From contig JAPKEK010000046.1 of the NCBI GenBank assembly GCA_028822125.1, forward strand, positions 1 through 9,773: DNA of 9,773 nucleotides, read 5' to 3'. Of this stretch, positions 1-7,562 are shown one piece after another (position 1 is the first letter of the stretch; each line of letters starts with the position of its first letter). This DNA is from Pseudomonadales bacterium (GTDB lineage Bacteria > Pseudomonadota > Gammaproteobacteria > Pseudomonadales > Azotimanducaceae). Position numbers and translations under genes: made by a program. Below the pieces are notes generated by a model. It did not search any database. It was not told the DNA's origin and was given only the letters and a program-made list of their open reading frames with translations.

Positions 1-1027
1 GTACGGTTGAATCGTAAACCATTGCGGGTTGGGTTTTGTCCAGTATCAGAGCGCCCGATTCCCCAAAACGGTCCCTGCCGGCAACAGTCTCCTGAAATTT
101 CAGAATTGACTGATTTGAGTTCCATTCGGGAGACCAAGTGAACGCCCGCAGACTGGCGGGTGCTTGTTGCTGGACCCCTTCCATGCTAAACGACATGGCA
201 GAATCTGCATCTATCGGCTGCTGAGGTTCATGTACAGAAACATCAGCAAGCATCGCAGTACGTCCGCTCGCCCTATGGGACATACGAGCGACTTTGCTGC
301 CGCGAACACTGAAATCTTCACTGGGTGCGGCGTTGATAACTTTCTCCAGGTGCGGGCTCTGGGAGACCATCTCTGCTCTAACTTCTGATGAGGTGCGAGT
401 TCTCTCGGCGATTGCATCCAGCAGGTGGTAGCTGGCGTCAATATTACTGGCAGCACCAAGATGTCCCGGTGAAAATACTGCCAGGGATCGTTGCGCTCTG
501 CCTTCGCTATTGACATAGGTTCCTTCGGCTTCTGCGAAAGTAGCTGCTGGTAGGATCAGGCTAGACATGGATGCAGTGGCATTGTCCAGATGATCGATCA
601 CCACCAAGTTCTTTATCGAGGCCAACTGTTGCTGGAGCGCCGTAGCCGATACCGAGGCAAGGTCATTTTCCAGGACGATCACCGTATCTGGGCTTGAGTC
701 AAGTAGAGCGGCCAGTGAATTCTGGTTTTCAAGCAGAGCGACACCTATGCTGTTGCATTCGCTGGCACACAGGCACACGCCAGTGTCTTTGTTAGATTCT
801 TTCAGGGCGGCTGCAACATTGGCTGCAGAGCGCAATATATCGGGATTAGAACTACTGGTGCCGCTTATGATTAGCGGTTTCTTTGCATCTGTTAGGATCT
901 GGGTAACGGCATCAACGGTGGCTTTGAGGGCAGCACTGCCTGATGGCGGATTACCCCGTAATCGGTCTGCAATAGCAAAACCCAGCCGGGCAATGTCTGC
1001 AGGGCTGAGTCGAGTGCTTAAAGTGGC
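1..1027 (-). pseudogene. nuoG: nuoG C-terminal remainder in shifted frame, cut by window edge
   Basis: Reading the minus strand from the codon at 1027-1025 gives an open frame of 342 codons to the window edge with no stop. It begins ATLSTRLSPADIARLGFAIA, the natural continuation of NuoG after RLDS. At 491-538 it contains FAEAEGTYVNSEGRAQ, the signature of the molybdopterin-oxidoreductase-like C-terminal domain of NuoG, which in this family is structural and holds no molybdenum cofactor. Joined to the upstream part, it brings NuoG to about 783 residues at the edge, within the usual range for a nearly complete protein (E. coli has 908). There is no credible separate start or ribosome site, so this is not an independent gene. 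If the one-base loss is a sequencing error, this belongs to one intact nuoG CDS spanning 1-2349. Confidence 0.9.
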
Positions 1028-2349
1028 GAATCGAGTCTGTCCTCGGTCGGCGTTGCAATCATCAGCGGGCTTAGGCTGTTTTGTGCCAGTTCTCGTACAG
1101 CAGCGTCCTGCCAGAGGGCCAGTCTAGTCTCTGCCGCCATCTCGCTGGCTTTGTTGCGGGTCGCCTGGCGTACCGACAATGCCAGGCGAGGTGCGTGATT
1201 GGTAATATCCTCACCCAATACCAGGATGGCGTCATAGTCCTCGACTTCGCGCATACCAGGTGTGGCGATATCACTTTTCAACACATCCACAATAATGCCG
1301 TGCATGTCGCGTTCGATATCAGTCATACCGTTACAGTAATTTTCCTTACCAACTAGGCTTTTTAATGCTTGATTAGATTCCAGGCTGGCCCTGGCTGAAC
1401 CTATGCCTATAACATGCTGGCTACCGGCTATCATATCGCGGACACGGGCAATAGCATCTGGTAGGCTAACAGCCTGATACAGGCCATCTTCTCCGCGGAT
1501 TCCTGCCTGTTTAATGCGCTTACTCGAGTTGACAAACCCTACACCAAAGCGGCCACGATCACAGAGGAAATGACCATTAACATCCTTTTGGAAGCGGTTG
1601 TTAACTCTACGAACTTCACCGTATCGTTCTGATGTGTAGGTATTGCAGCCTTGTGCACAACCTACACAGATCGTCGGCGCAGATTGTAAATCCCATTTGC
1701 GGGTGTAGTGCTTAGACAAGGTTTTGTCCGTAAAGACGCCAGTTGGGCAGACATCGACTAAATTGCCGGAAAATTCATTTTCCAGTATGCCGTCTTCTGC
1801 TCTTCCAAAATAGACCCTGTCTCTAGATGAGAAGGCTGATAGATCAGTACCGCCGGCATAGTCCTGGTAAAAACGAATGCATCGATAACAGGTGATACAG
1901 CGATTCATTTCATGACCAATAAGGGGGCCCAGATATTGGTTTTTATGGGTTCTTTTCTTACCGGTGTAGCGACGATCGTGATGGCCCACCATGACGGTCA
2001 TGTCCTGGAGGTGGCACTCTCCGCCCTCTTCGCATACCGGACAGTCATGAGGATGGTTCAGCATGAGGTTTTCGATGACTGATTCGCGAAAACCAGTCGC
2101 ACTTTCGGTGGCGACGGAGAAGCGCGCGTTGTCAGTCACCGGCGTCATACAACTCATGATGATTCGACCTTGCGTGTCTTCTTCGTTGGCATATTGCACA
2201 ACAGCACATTGTCGGCAAGCGCCAACGCTTCCCATAGCAGGATGCCAGCAGAAATAGGGTACGTTGAGACCGGCCGATAGCAGGGCCTCGAGCAGGTTAG
2301 CACCACTTTCTACTTCATATTCCTTTCCGTCGACCTGTATCACTGTCAT
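1018..2349 (-). CDS. nuoG: NADH-quinone oxidoreductase subunit G, N-terminal open frame (frameshifted)
   Basis: This is the large iron-sulfur subunit of the peripheral arm of complex I, passing electrons from NuoF/NuoE toward NuoB. Counting from the ATG at 2349, the ligands are: the 2Fe-2S N1b set C34, C45, C48, C67; the N5 set H99, C103, C106, C112; the N4 set C151, C154, C157, C201; and the N7 set C228, C231, C235, C263. All four sets are complete. I chose 2349 because the ATG overlaps the nuoF stop (ATGA), AGGAG lies 8 nt upstream, and the N7 cysteines then match E. coli numbering exactly; a start 9 codons earlier has less support. The frame runs correctly to Ser441 (RLDS), then ends after two foreign residues at a TAA (1020-1018). 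The rest of the protein continues in the -1 frame. The subunit assignment is firm; whether the lesion is real is not known. Confidence 0.95.
   Translation of the reverse strand: MTVIQVDGKEYEVESGANLLEALLSAGLNVPYFCWHPAMGSVGACRQCAVVQYANEEDTQGRIIMSCMTPVTDNARFSVATESATGFRESVIENLMLNHPHDCPVCEEGGECHLQDMTVMVGHHDRRYTGKKRTHKNQYLGPLIGHEMNRCITCYRCIRFYQDYAGGTDLSAFSSRDRVYFGRAEDGILENEFSGNLVDVCPTGVFTDKTLSKHYTRKWDLQSAPTICVGCAQGCNTYTSERYGEVRRVNNRFQKDVNGHFLCDRGRFGVGFVNSSKRIKQAGIRGEDGLYQAVSLPDAIARVRDMIAGSQHVIGIGSARASLESNQALKSLVGKENYCNGMTDIERDMHGIIVDVLKSDIATPGMREVEDYDAILVLGEDITNHAPRLALSVRQATRNKASEMAAETRLALWQDAAVRELAQNSLSPLMIATPTEDRLDSPL
1024..1030 (-). other. Apparent one-base deletion (frameshift) in nuoG
   Basis: On the minus strand the sequence reads GAT TCG CCA CTT TAA. 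Homologous NuoG reading resumes only if one base is restored, for example TCG GCC ACT TTA. The simplest explanation is loss of one G from a GG pair. Both frames were followed across the site: frame 0 is NuoG-like up to RLDS, and the -1 frame is NuoG-like from ATLS onward. The exact lost base cannot be placed better than a few nucleotides. Confidence 0.8.
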
Positions 2350-3638
2350 TGAACTGGCTCCTGGGTATAACGGCATTTCTTATCTTTAATGTGTGCTTCA
2401 AAATCATCCCTGAAATACTTCAGGCCACTGGTCAGCGGTTCAATTGCCCCGGGTGCGTGGGCACAGTGTGTATTACCGATGGCGCCAATAAATTGCGCTT
2501 GTCTTTGCAGCGTCTCAATATCGCCTGGCTGGCCTTCACCGGCTTCAATGGCATCGAGCAGTTCTTTAACCCAGGGCAGACCCTCGCGACAGGGGGTACA
2601 GAATCCACAAGATTCTCGAGCGAAGAATTTTTCTAGATTCGCCACCATGCCAACCGGGCAGGTCTTATCGTCCAGGATGATCATCGTGCCGGTGCCCATT
2701 CGGCTGCCAGCCTGCATGATCGAATCATAATCCATAGGCAGATCGAGGTGTTCATCGATCAGGAAATCGGTAGATGCACCGCCAGGAAGGAACCCTCTCA
2801 ATTTATAGCCATTGATCATACCGCCAGCATGTTGCTCGACGATCTCTCTACCCGTTGTGCCGATGGGAAGCTCCCAGCAGCCTGGGTTGTTCACTCTGCC
2901 AGACGCCCCGTAGAGTTTGGTACCGGCATCACTGCCTAGTCCAAGCGATTTGAACCAGTCAGCACCGTTGGCCAGGATGTGAGGGATATTGCACAGGGTC
3001 TCAACGTTGTTGACGATCGTTGGTCGTCCCCATAGGCCACTGACTTGCGGAAAGGGTGGTTTCGCTCGGGGGATGGCTCGCTTACCTTCAAGGGAGTTGA
3101 GTAAGGCGGTCTCTTCGCCGCAGATATAACGACCCGCACTGACATGGACATGCAGCTTGAAGCTGAATTCGCTGCCCTGTATGTTATTGCCTAGGTAGTG
3201 GTTATCTTCAGCTGCTTGTATGGCTTCGCGCAGTCGTTTAATAGCTGCATGATACTCGTGACGAATGAAGATATATCCGATATCTGCGGAAATGGTATAG
3301 GCTGACAGGATCATACCTTCAACTAACTGGTGGGGGTCAAATTCCATCAGCAATCGGTCCTTGAAGGTCCCGGGTTCCATCTCATCTGCATTGGCTACCA
3401 GATAGCGGTGACCTGAATCTCCGGCATCGGGCACGAAACTCCATTTCATTCCTGTAGGGAACCCGGCGCCGCCTCGGCCGCGCAGATTTGATTCCTTGAT
3501 CGTTTCCAGCACTTCTTTTGGATCCACTTTGCCGATGCTTTGCCGAACGGCCTGATAGCCGCCATTGGCCTCATAGGCTTTCAGATCAGTGGGTCCCTTT
3601 TCGGGATTGATGTTACGCGTCAAAGGAGTGTCGTTCAT
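2346..3638 (-). CDS. nuoF: NADH-quinone oxidoreductase subunit F (NADH/FMN-binding)
   Basis: This is the catalytic entry subunit of complex I: it binds NADH and FMN and passes electrons to the 4Fe-4S cluster N3. The 430-residue protein is of normal length. The glycine-rich RGRGGAGFPTG at residues 53-63 binds NADH/FMN, followed by NADEMEPGTFKDR at 83-95 and GRYICGEETALLNSLEG at 169-185. The N3 ligands are C344, C347, C350 (ESCGFCTPCREG) and C392 (HCAHAPGA). The ATG overlaps the nuoE stop as ATGA. There is no clear Shine-Dalgarno before it, so translational coupling to nuoE is likely. The stop overlaps the nuoG start in the same way. No key residue is missing. Confidence 0.98.
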   Translation of the reverse strand: MNDTPLTRNINPEKGPTDLKAYEANGGYQAVRQSIGKVDPKEVLETIKESNLRGRGGAGFPTGMKWSFVPDAGDSGHRYLVANADEMEPGTFKDRLLMEFDPHQLVEGMILSAYTISADIGYIFIRHEYHAAIKRLREAIQAAEDNHYLGNNIQGSEFSFKLHVHVSAGRYICGEETALLNSLEGKRAIPRAKPPFPQVSGLWGRPTIVNNVETLCNIPHILANGADWFKSLGLGSDAGTKLYGASGRVNNPGCWELPIGTTGREIVEQHAGGMINGYKLRGFLPGGASTDFLIDEHLDLPMDYDSIMQAGSRMGTGTMIILDDKTCPVGMVANLEKFFARESCGFCTPCREGLPWVKELLDAIEAGEGQPGDIETLQRQAQFIGAIGNTHCAHAPGAIEPLTSGLKYFRDDFEAHIKDKKCRYTQEPVQ

Positions 3639-4120
3639 TTGAAAACCGCGTCGACTTTGTCAGCCGTGAGATCTGAATGAAGGGTATCACCGACCATCAT
3701 GACCGGCGCGTGATCACAGGCGCCTAAACAGGTGACTGGCAGTAACGTATATTTGTTGTCTGCTGTGGTCTCGCCATAATCAATATTAAGGCGGGCTTTA
3801 ACGGCAGCACACATTTTATCGCCATCCATAATCCAGCAGGAGACACTGTCGCAGAACAGAACCACCTCCTCACCTACTGGTTGCCGATAGATCAAGTTGT
3901 AAAATGTTGCTATGCCATCGAGCTCAGCATTGGACACCCTTAACAACTGGGCGATGGCGGAAAGGCTCTCATCTGAGATCCAGCCACGATGCCGCTGCAC
4001 GATCTTTAAAGCATCTATGGCAGCCGATTTCCTGTCTGGTAAGTGCGTGATCTCTGCCTCAATCTCTGCTATCTCGCCTTCCGACAATGCACTGATCAAG
4101 TTATTCTTGGCGACATTCAT
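3635..4120 (-). CDS. nuoE: NADH-quinone oxidoreductase subunit E (2Fe-2S, thioredoxin-like)
   Basis: This is the 24-kDa-type subunit that sits beside NuoF in the NADH module and carries the 2Fe-2S cluster N1a. The protein has 161 residues, against 166 in E. coli. An N-terminal helical region includes DALKIVQRHRGWIS (36-49) and GIATFYNLIYRQPVG (69-83). The thioredoxin-like domain holds the four ligands C90, C95 (CDSVSC) and C131, C135 (CLGAC). The ATG at 4120 is preceded by AGGGA 6 nt upstream, which supports this start. It follows nuoCD after 64 nt, the longest gap in the operon here, and its stop overlaps the nuoF start. Confidence 0.97.
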   Translation of the reverse strand: MNVAKNNLISALSEGEIAEIEAEITHLPDRKSAAIDALKIVQRHRGWISDESLSAIAQLLRVSNAELDGIATFYNLIYRQPVGEEVVLFCDSVSCWIMDGDKMCAAVKARLNIDYGETTADNKYTLLPVTCLGACDHAPVMMVGDTLHSDLTADKVDAVFK

Positions 4121-4169
4121 GTCAGTCCCTTTAAATAGTTGTTACCCATTGATCCAGTTTTCCCCGTTA

Positions 4170-4182
4170 ATTGCATTGCAAT
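4170..4182. repeat. 13-bp perfect inverted repeat in the nuoCD-nuoE gap
   Basis: The sequence ATTGCATTGCAAT is two 6-base arms, ATTGCA and TGCAAT, around a single T. It begins 2 nt after the nuoCD stop codon in the transcript direction. With a one-base centre it cannot form a good RNA hairpin at full length and has no T-run, so it is not a convincing terminator. A protein-binding site or chance are both possible. Confidence 0.4.
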
Positions 4183-4184
4183 CC

Positions 4185-5939
4185 CTACCGATCTACATCC
4201 GCCATGACAAAATCGATACTGGCAATAATGGCGATAAGGTCCGCGATCATTAGCCCATTGCTGATGAGTGGGATTTGCTGCAAGTGTGGAAAAGACGGCG
4301 TTCTAATTCTTGTTCTGTATGAATTGGTGCCACCATCACTGGTCAGGGCATAAGCGTTCAGGCCCTTAGTGGCCTCAATGGTCATCGTGCACTCGCCGGC
4401 TGGAATGACAGGGCCCCAACTGACATTAAGGAAGTGGTGAATTAGAGTTTCAATATCGAACATGGTACGTTCTCTGGGTGGCGGCGTCGTCAACGGGTGG
4501 TCTGCCTTATAAGGACCAGCGGGCATATTATGCAGGCATTGTTCGATGATTTTGAGGCTTTCTTTGATCTCGGCAACTCGAACACGCGCTCGATCATAAC
4601 AGTCTCCGTTCTGGAATACTGGGACTTCAAAGTCAAATTCATCGTAACCGCCGTACGGCCGATCACGCCGCATATCAAAGTCAAACCCAGTCGCTCTCAG
4701 GTTGGGCCCGGTCACTCCCCAGTCCAATGCTTCGCTACTGGTATAGGCGCCAATACCCTGGGTTCTCTGTTGCAAGATGCTGTTTTGCATGGACATCTTT
4801 TCGTAGTCAACGAGTCGGGCCGGCATCCAGTCGATGAAATCCTTGACCATGGCTTCCCAGCCTTCGGGTAAATCCTGGGCGACGCCTCCGATTCGGAACC
4901 AGGCGGGATGCATCCGGCCACCGGTGACGGCCTCAACGATCCTTAATAACCTTTCTCGATCCGAAAACATATAGAAGACGGGTGACATCTGACCAACGTC
5001 CTGGGCAAAGGTGCCGTAAAAAACCAGGTGGCTTGAGATGCGGAATAATTCCGCCATCATGATTCTAATGACCCTGGCTCTGTCCGGGACAGTGATACCG
5101 GCCATTTTTTCCACCGCCATTACATATGGCAGGTTATTCATGACTCCACCGACGTAATCTATACGGTCGGTATAAGGAATATAAGAGTGCCAGGTCTGCC
5201 TCTCGGCCATTTTTTCCGCACCGCGATGGTGATAGCCGATCTCGGGTACGGCGTCCACGATCAATTCTCCGTCCAGCTGCAGAACGATCCTGAATACACC
5301 ATGGACGGATGGATGATTGGGTCCCAGATTGAGGAACATGAATTCAGTTTTGCCGTGCTTGCGTTTCATGCCCCACTGTTCAGGTTTAAATCGCAGTGCT
5401 TCCTGCTCTTTGTCCTGTAACGCATCGTCCATGCGGAACGGAGGCATCTCGGTTGCTCGCGCAGGATGATCCTTGCGTAGGGCATGTCCTTCCCAGGTAG
5501 ACGGCAATAGAATACGGAAAAGATTGGGATGGCCGGTGAAGGTAACGCCGAACATGTCCCATACTTCTCGCTCGTACCAGTTTGCGTTGGGATACACCTG
5601 ATGAATGCTGGCCACATTCAGGTTGGCTTCTGTTAACGCGATTTTCAGTCGTATATCCCGACGATGAGTAAGGGACATTAAGTGATAGATGACCGTAAAA
5701 TCGCTTGCCGGCATGCCTTCTCTGTGGGTGCGCATGCGCTCATCAATGGCAGACAGGTCAAACAGCATTTCGTATTTCGTTTTCAGGAAAGATAATATTT
5801 CTTTACTGTGTGATCGCGAAATCCAGTAGGTCGGAATCTGATCGATGGTTGCTTGAAAAACGAAGCTCGACTGCGGAAAAGCTTCCGCTAACATTTTTTC
5901 AATATCTGCATCTACAGTTGGGACCGCGACTGCGGACAT
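4185..5939 (-). CDS. nuoCD: NADH-quinone oxidoreductase fused subunit C/D
   Basis: This 584-residue protein fuses the 30-kDa-type (NuoC) and 49-kDa-type (NuoD) subunits of complex I, an arrangement typical of gammaproteobacteria (E. coli about 600 residues). The NuoC part carries the family signature around residues 122-146 (YEREVWDMFGVTFTGHP, then RILLP). The linker lies near 165-195. The NuoD part opens with FLNLGPNHPSVHG at 202-214; H209 and H213 correspond to the histidines lining the quinone site in other species. PYTDRIDY (255-262) holds the likely quinone-contacting tyrosine, Y262. It ends in IASIDFVMADVDR, the usual NuoD end. The ATG at 5939 has AGGGGA about 7 nt upstream. It is 17 nt downstream of nuoB. 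It acts with NuoB to carry electrons from cluster N2 to ubiquinone. Confidence 0.98.
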   Translation of the reverse strand: MSAVAVPTVDADIEKMLAEAFPQSSFVFQATIDQIPTYWISRSHSKEILSFLKTKYEMLFDLSAIDERMRTHREGMPASDFTVIYHLMSLTHRRDIRLKIALTEANLNVASIHQVYPNANWYEREVWDMFGVTFTGHPNLFRILLPSTWEGHALRKDHPARATEMPPFRMDDALQDKEQEALRFKPEQWGMKRKHGKTEFMFLNLGPNHPSVHGVFRIVLQLDGELIVDAVPEIGYHHRGAEKMAERQTWHSYIPYTDRIDYVGGVMNNLPYVMAVEKMAGITVPDRARVIRIMMAELFRISSHLVFYGTFAQDVGQMSPVFYMFSDRERLLRIVEAVTGGRMHPAWFRIGGVAQDLPEGWEAMVKDFIDWMPARLVDYEKMSMQNSILQQRTQGIGAYTSSEALDWGVTGPNLRATGFDFDMRRDRPYGGYDEFDFEVPVFQNGDCYDRARVRVAEIKESLKIIEQCLHNMPAGPYKADHPLTTPPPRERTMFDIETLIHHFLNVSWGPVIPAGECTMTIEATKGLNAYALTSDGGTNSYRTRIRTPSFPHLQQIPLISNGLMIADLIAIIASIDFVMADVDR

Positions 5940-5956
5940 TTACTTCCCCTTAAAGC

Positions 5957-6595
5957 TTAAACAGTATCGGGATTTCTTAGATCGGTCGCCTGCATGCGCG
6001 ACTCGGTCAATTGATCTCGTTGGCTGATTTTGTCTGGCTTGATTACTTGTTGATCACCAATGGTCCAACTCAGCGGTCGTCTTTCCTTGCCAACAGCATC
6101 CTGCAGCATCATCAAACCTTGTAGAAAGGCATCAGGCCGAGGCGGGCAACCTGGTACATAGACGTCCACGGGCAGGAACTTATCAACGCCTTGAACCACA
6201 CTATAGATGTCGTACATGCCCCCGGAATTAGCACAGGAACCCATTGAGATGACCCATTTCGGCTCGAGCAGCTGCTCATACAGGCGCTGCACCACCGGTG
6301 CCATTTTCAGGAAACAGGTGCCGGAGATGACCATCATATCCGCCTGCCGGGGGGATCCTCTGATGACTTCTGCACCGAATCGAGATGCGTCATAGCGGCT
6401 TGTCAGGGCAGTGGCCATCTCCACGTAACAGCAGGAAAGGCCAAAATTAAAGGGCCAGATTGAGTGCTTTCTTCCCCACGCCAGCATGTCTTCGAGGTTA
6501 GTCATCACCAGGTTTCGCTTTAAATGCTCGTCGATAGCACTATCAACATCGCTTAGCGGTATGGTTTCGTCGGCCTTGCTGATACTCCATTCCAT
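5957..6595 (-). CDS. nuoB: NADH-quinone oxidoreductase subunit B (cluster N2)
   Basis: This is the PSST-type subunit that holds the terminal 4Fe-4S cluster N2, the direct electron donor to quinone. The protein has 212 residues. The N2 ligands are all present: tandem C55-C56 (GLSCCYVEMAT), C121 (GSCANSGG) and C150 (PGCPPRP). GTCFLKMAP at 92-100 closely matches the E. coli form, and KERRPLSW is also conserved. The ATG at 6595 follows the nuoA stop by only 2 nt, with AGGA lying inside the end of nuoA, so the two genes are almost certainly co-translated. No anomaly was seen. Confidence 0.98.
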   Translation of the reverse strand: MEWSISKADETIPLSDVDSAIDEHLKRNLVMTNLEDMLAWGRKHSIWPFNFGLSCCYVEMATALTSRYDASRFGAEVIRGSPRQADMMVISGTCFLKMAPVVQRLYEQLLEPKWVISMGSCANSGGMYDIYSVVQGVDKFLPVDVYVPGCPPRPDAFLQGLMMLQDAVGKERRPLSWTIGDQQVIKPDKISQRDQLTESRMQATDLRNPDTV

Positions 6596-6597
6596 GA

Positions 6598-7014
6598 TCA
6601 GTCCTGTACGCGTTCAAGCTTGTAGCTTGGAGGTGGGTTTGTCCGGGTCTTTTTACCCCAGTCCAGAGCGCCGGATTTCCATTCATAGATCAGCGCCACC
6701 ACCAGGATAAAAATAAAAAATGATATCGCCAGATAACCAAATACGCCCAGTTCGTGGAATGCTACGGCCCAGGCAAAAATGAATACTGTTTCCAGATCAA
6801 AAATAACGAAAAACATGGCAACCAGGAAAAACTCAATGGAGACTGGGTTTTGCGCGGAGCCAATGTGGACAACCCCTGATTCGAAGGGCTCACCTGTGGC
6901 GCGTCGCATGGGAGATTTTTCTCCTATTACGGAGGATAAAATCAGGATAGCCACCACCATGATGACAACTGACGCAAAATAAAGAGCAAGGGGCCAGAGC
7001 GAAGGTTCAGCCAC
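6598..7014 (-). CDS. nuoA: NADH-quinone oxidoreductase subunit A (membrane)
   Basis: This small membrane subunit of complex I lies at the junction of the membrane and peripheral arms. The 138-residue protein has three hydrophobic segments at about 8-30, 62-84 and 90-111. The conserved loop PFESG (43-47) follows the first segment. FFLVAMFFVIFDLE (62-75) in the second carries the acidic pair D73 and E75, conserved in the family, and GALDW (115-119) follows the third. The start is GTG: an in-frame TGA at 7020-7018 excludes anything further upstream, and GGAGGTGAT, nearly ideal, precedes it. It is the first gene of the nuo operon. Confidence 0.96.
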   Translation of the reverse strand: MAEPSLWPLALYFASVVIMVVAILILSSVIGEKSPMRRATGEPFESGVVHIGSAQNPVSIEFFLVAMFFVIFDLETVFIFAWAVAFHELGVFGYLAISFFIFILVVALIYEWKSGALDWGKKTRTNPPPSYKLERVQD

Positions 7015-7016
7015 AC

Positions 7017-7025
7017 ATCACCTCC
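7017..7025 (-). promoter_or_regulatory. Near-perfect Shine-Dalgarno of nuoA
   Basis: The minus strand reads GGAGGTGAT, nine bases complementary to the 16S rRNA 3' end, with GGAGG ending 6 nt before the GTG. It settles the unusual GTG start of nuoA and suggests strong initiation that compensates for the weaker start codon. An ATG at 7018 within this site is out of frame and opens only four codons. Confidence 0.85.
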
Positions 7026-7273
7026 AATATTGGGTCTGCCAATTGAGTACTCCTGAATGCCTCAGACTGCATGTCTTGCAGACGGATAAGGTTGTTTACG
7101 GGTCGGTTTATGGCCACGCTACCTCTTCATGAAGGGTACTAGGAATCGGCTAAGTAGATCTTTTCCATCGCGCAGAAAAACGAGGCCGAAATTCAGATAC
7201 GCAATCTACACTAAATGGCGTCTGAGGCGCAAGCTTAACAGCGTCAAAAGTACGCTTTAGGGGGTAACATTGT

Positions 7274-7287
7274 CGGGCTTTTGCCCG
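7274..7287. other. GC-rich hairpin, terminator-like without T-run
   Basis: CGGGC, TTTT, GCCCG forms a 5-bp GC stem with a 4-base loop and is itself a perfect inverted repeat of arms. On neither strand is it followed by a run of T, so an intrinsic terminator is not established. It lies about 280 nt beyond the dioxygenase beta stop and 260 nt before nuoA, a sensible position for separating the two transcripts. Confidence 0.35.
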
Positions 7288-7303
7288 GATCATGCCCGGA
7301 TCA
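7282..7303. repeat. Tandem 11-bp direct repeat
   Basis: Two exact adjacent copies of TGCCCGGATCA (7282-7292 and 7293-7303). The first copy supplies the right arm of the adjacent hairpin, so in RNA either copy could pair with the CGGGC arm. Such a duplication may come from replication slippage or may be a pair of binding sites. Confidence 0.7.
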
Positions 7304-7487
7304 GAAGTTTGTCAGCCGGCTTGCTTAAAGTGGACTGCTCTTTGACGCCTTCTGGGTAACAGGGGATTACTGATTTGCGGCTGGCCTTGGCGCTGGGACG
7401 AATATCATTTTCGCTGGGAAGTAGTCAACTGCGCGGCGCCAGGGGGCTGCACTGGTATGCTAAGACCGCTTTCAAAAAGGTTGTTAT

Positions 7488-7501
7488 TGCAGGTACCTGC
7501 A
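7488..7501. repeat. 14-bp perfect palindrome TGCAGGTACCTGCA
   Basis: A perfect dyad of 14 bases lying 61 bp downstream of the dioxygenase beta stop. Without a loop it is a better candidate for a dimeric DNA-binding protein than for an RNA terminator. No regulator gene is in the window to pair with it, and its role is unknown. Confidence 0.5.
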
Positions 7502-7562
7502 TCAAAGACCGCGTAATTGCAAAGCGCTTGAGCGAAGCCCGTGTTAGTGGCTGACCATTGCT

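Larger units (their letters stand above)
7026..7562. other. Intergenic spacer between dioxygenase beta and nuoA; nuo leader
   Basis: About 537 bp with no gene that I can support on either strand. Frames running through it have no family-like sequence, and no tRNA T-arm (GTTCRA) was seen; a secG and tRNA-Leu, common upstream of nuoA in related bacteria, are absent. A promoter for nuo should lie here. The best match I found by eye is TTGACT (7428-7423) with TATTCG (7404-7399) at 18-bp spacing and a TGA just before the -10, but the -10 is poor and it would leave a leader of nearly 400 nt. A second weak pair is TTGCGC with TAGATT, ending near 7202. No clear FNR or ArcA box was seen. Structured elements are listed separately. 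Confidence 0.6.

Noticed and set aside
211..516. 101-codon minus-strand open frame
   Set aside because: It is out of frame with the NuoG C-terminal reading that has the FAEAEGTYVN motif, so it is a shadow.
1018..1023. CTT TAA at the nuoG break resembles the CTT TGA site of programmed +1 frameshifting in prfB
   Set aside because: A +1 slip there leads into the frame beginning AAG CAC TCG, which is not NuoG. The needed frame is -1, and no X-XXY-YYZ slippery heptamer is present.
747..1127. 126-codon open frame on the plus strand opposite nuoG
   Set aside because: It lies antisense to clear NuoG coding sequence and shows no recognisable domain.
7024..7033. CCAATATTGG palindrome next to the nuoA ribosome site, as a possible RNA hairpin masking it
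   Set aside because: With a realistic loop only three base pairs remain, too weak to block the ribosome site.
7026..7562. Possible tRNA, riboswitch or secG remnant in the spacer before nuoA
   Set aside because: No T-arm consensus, no CCA end, no flavin-type conserved boxes and no SecG-like hydrophobic frame could be found on either strand.
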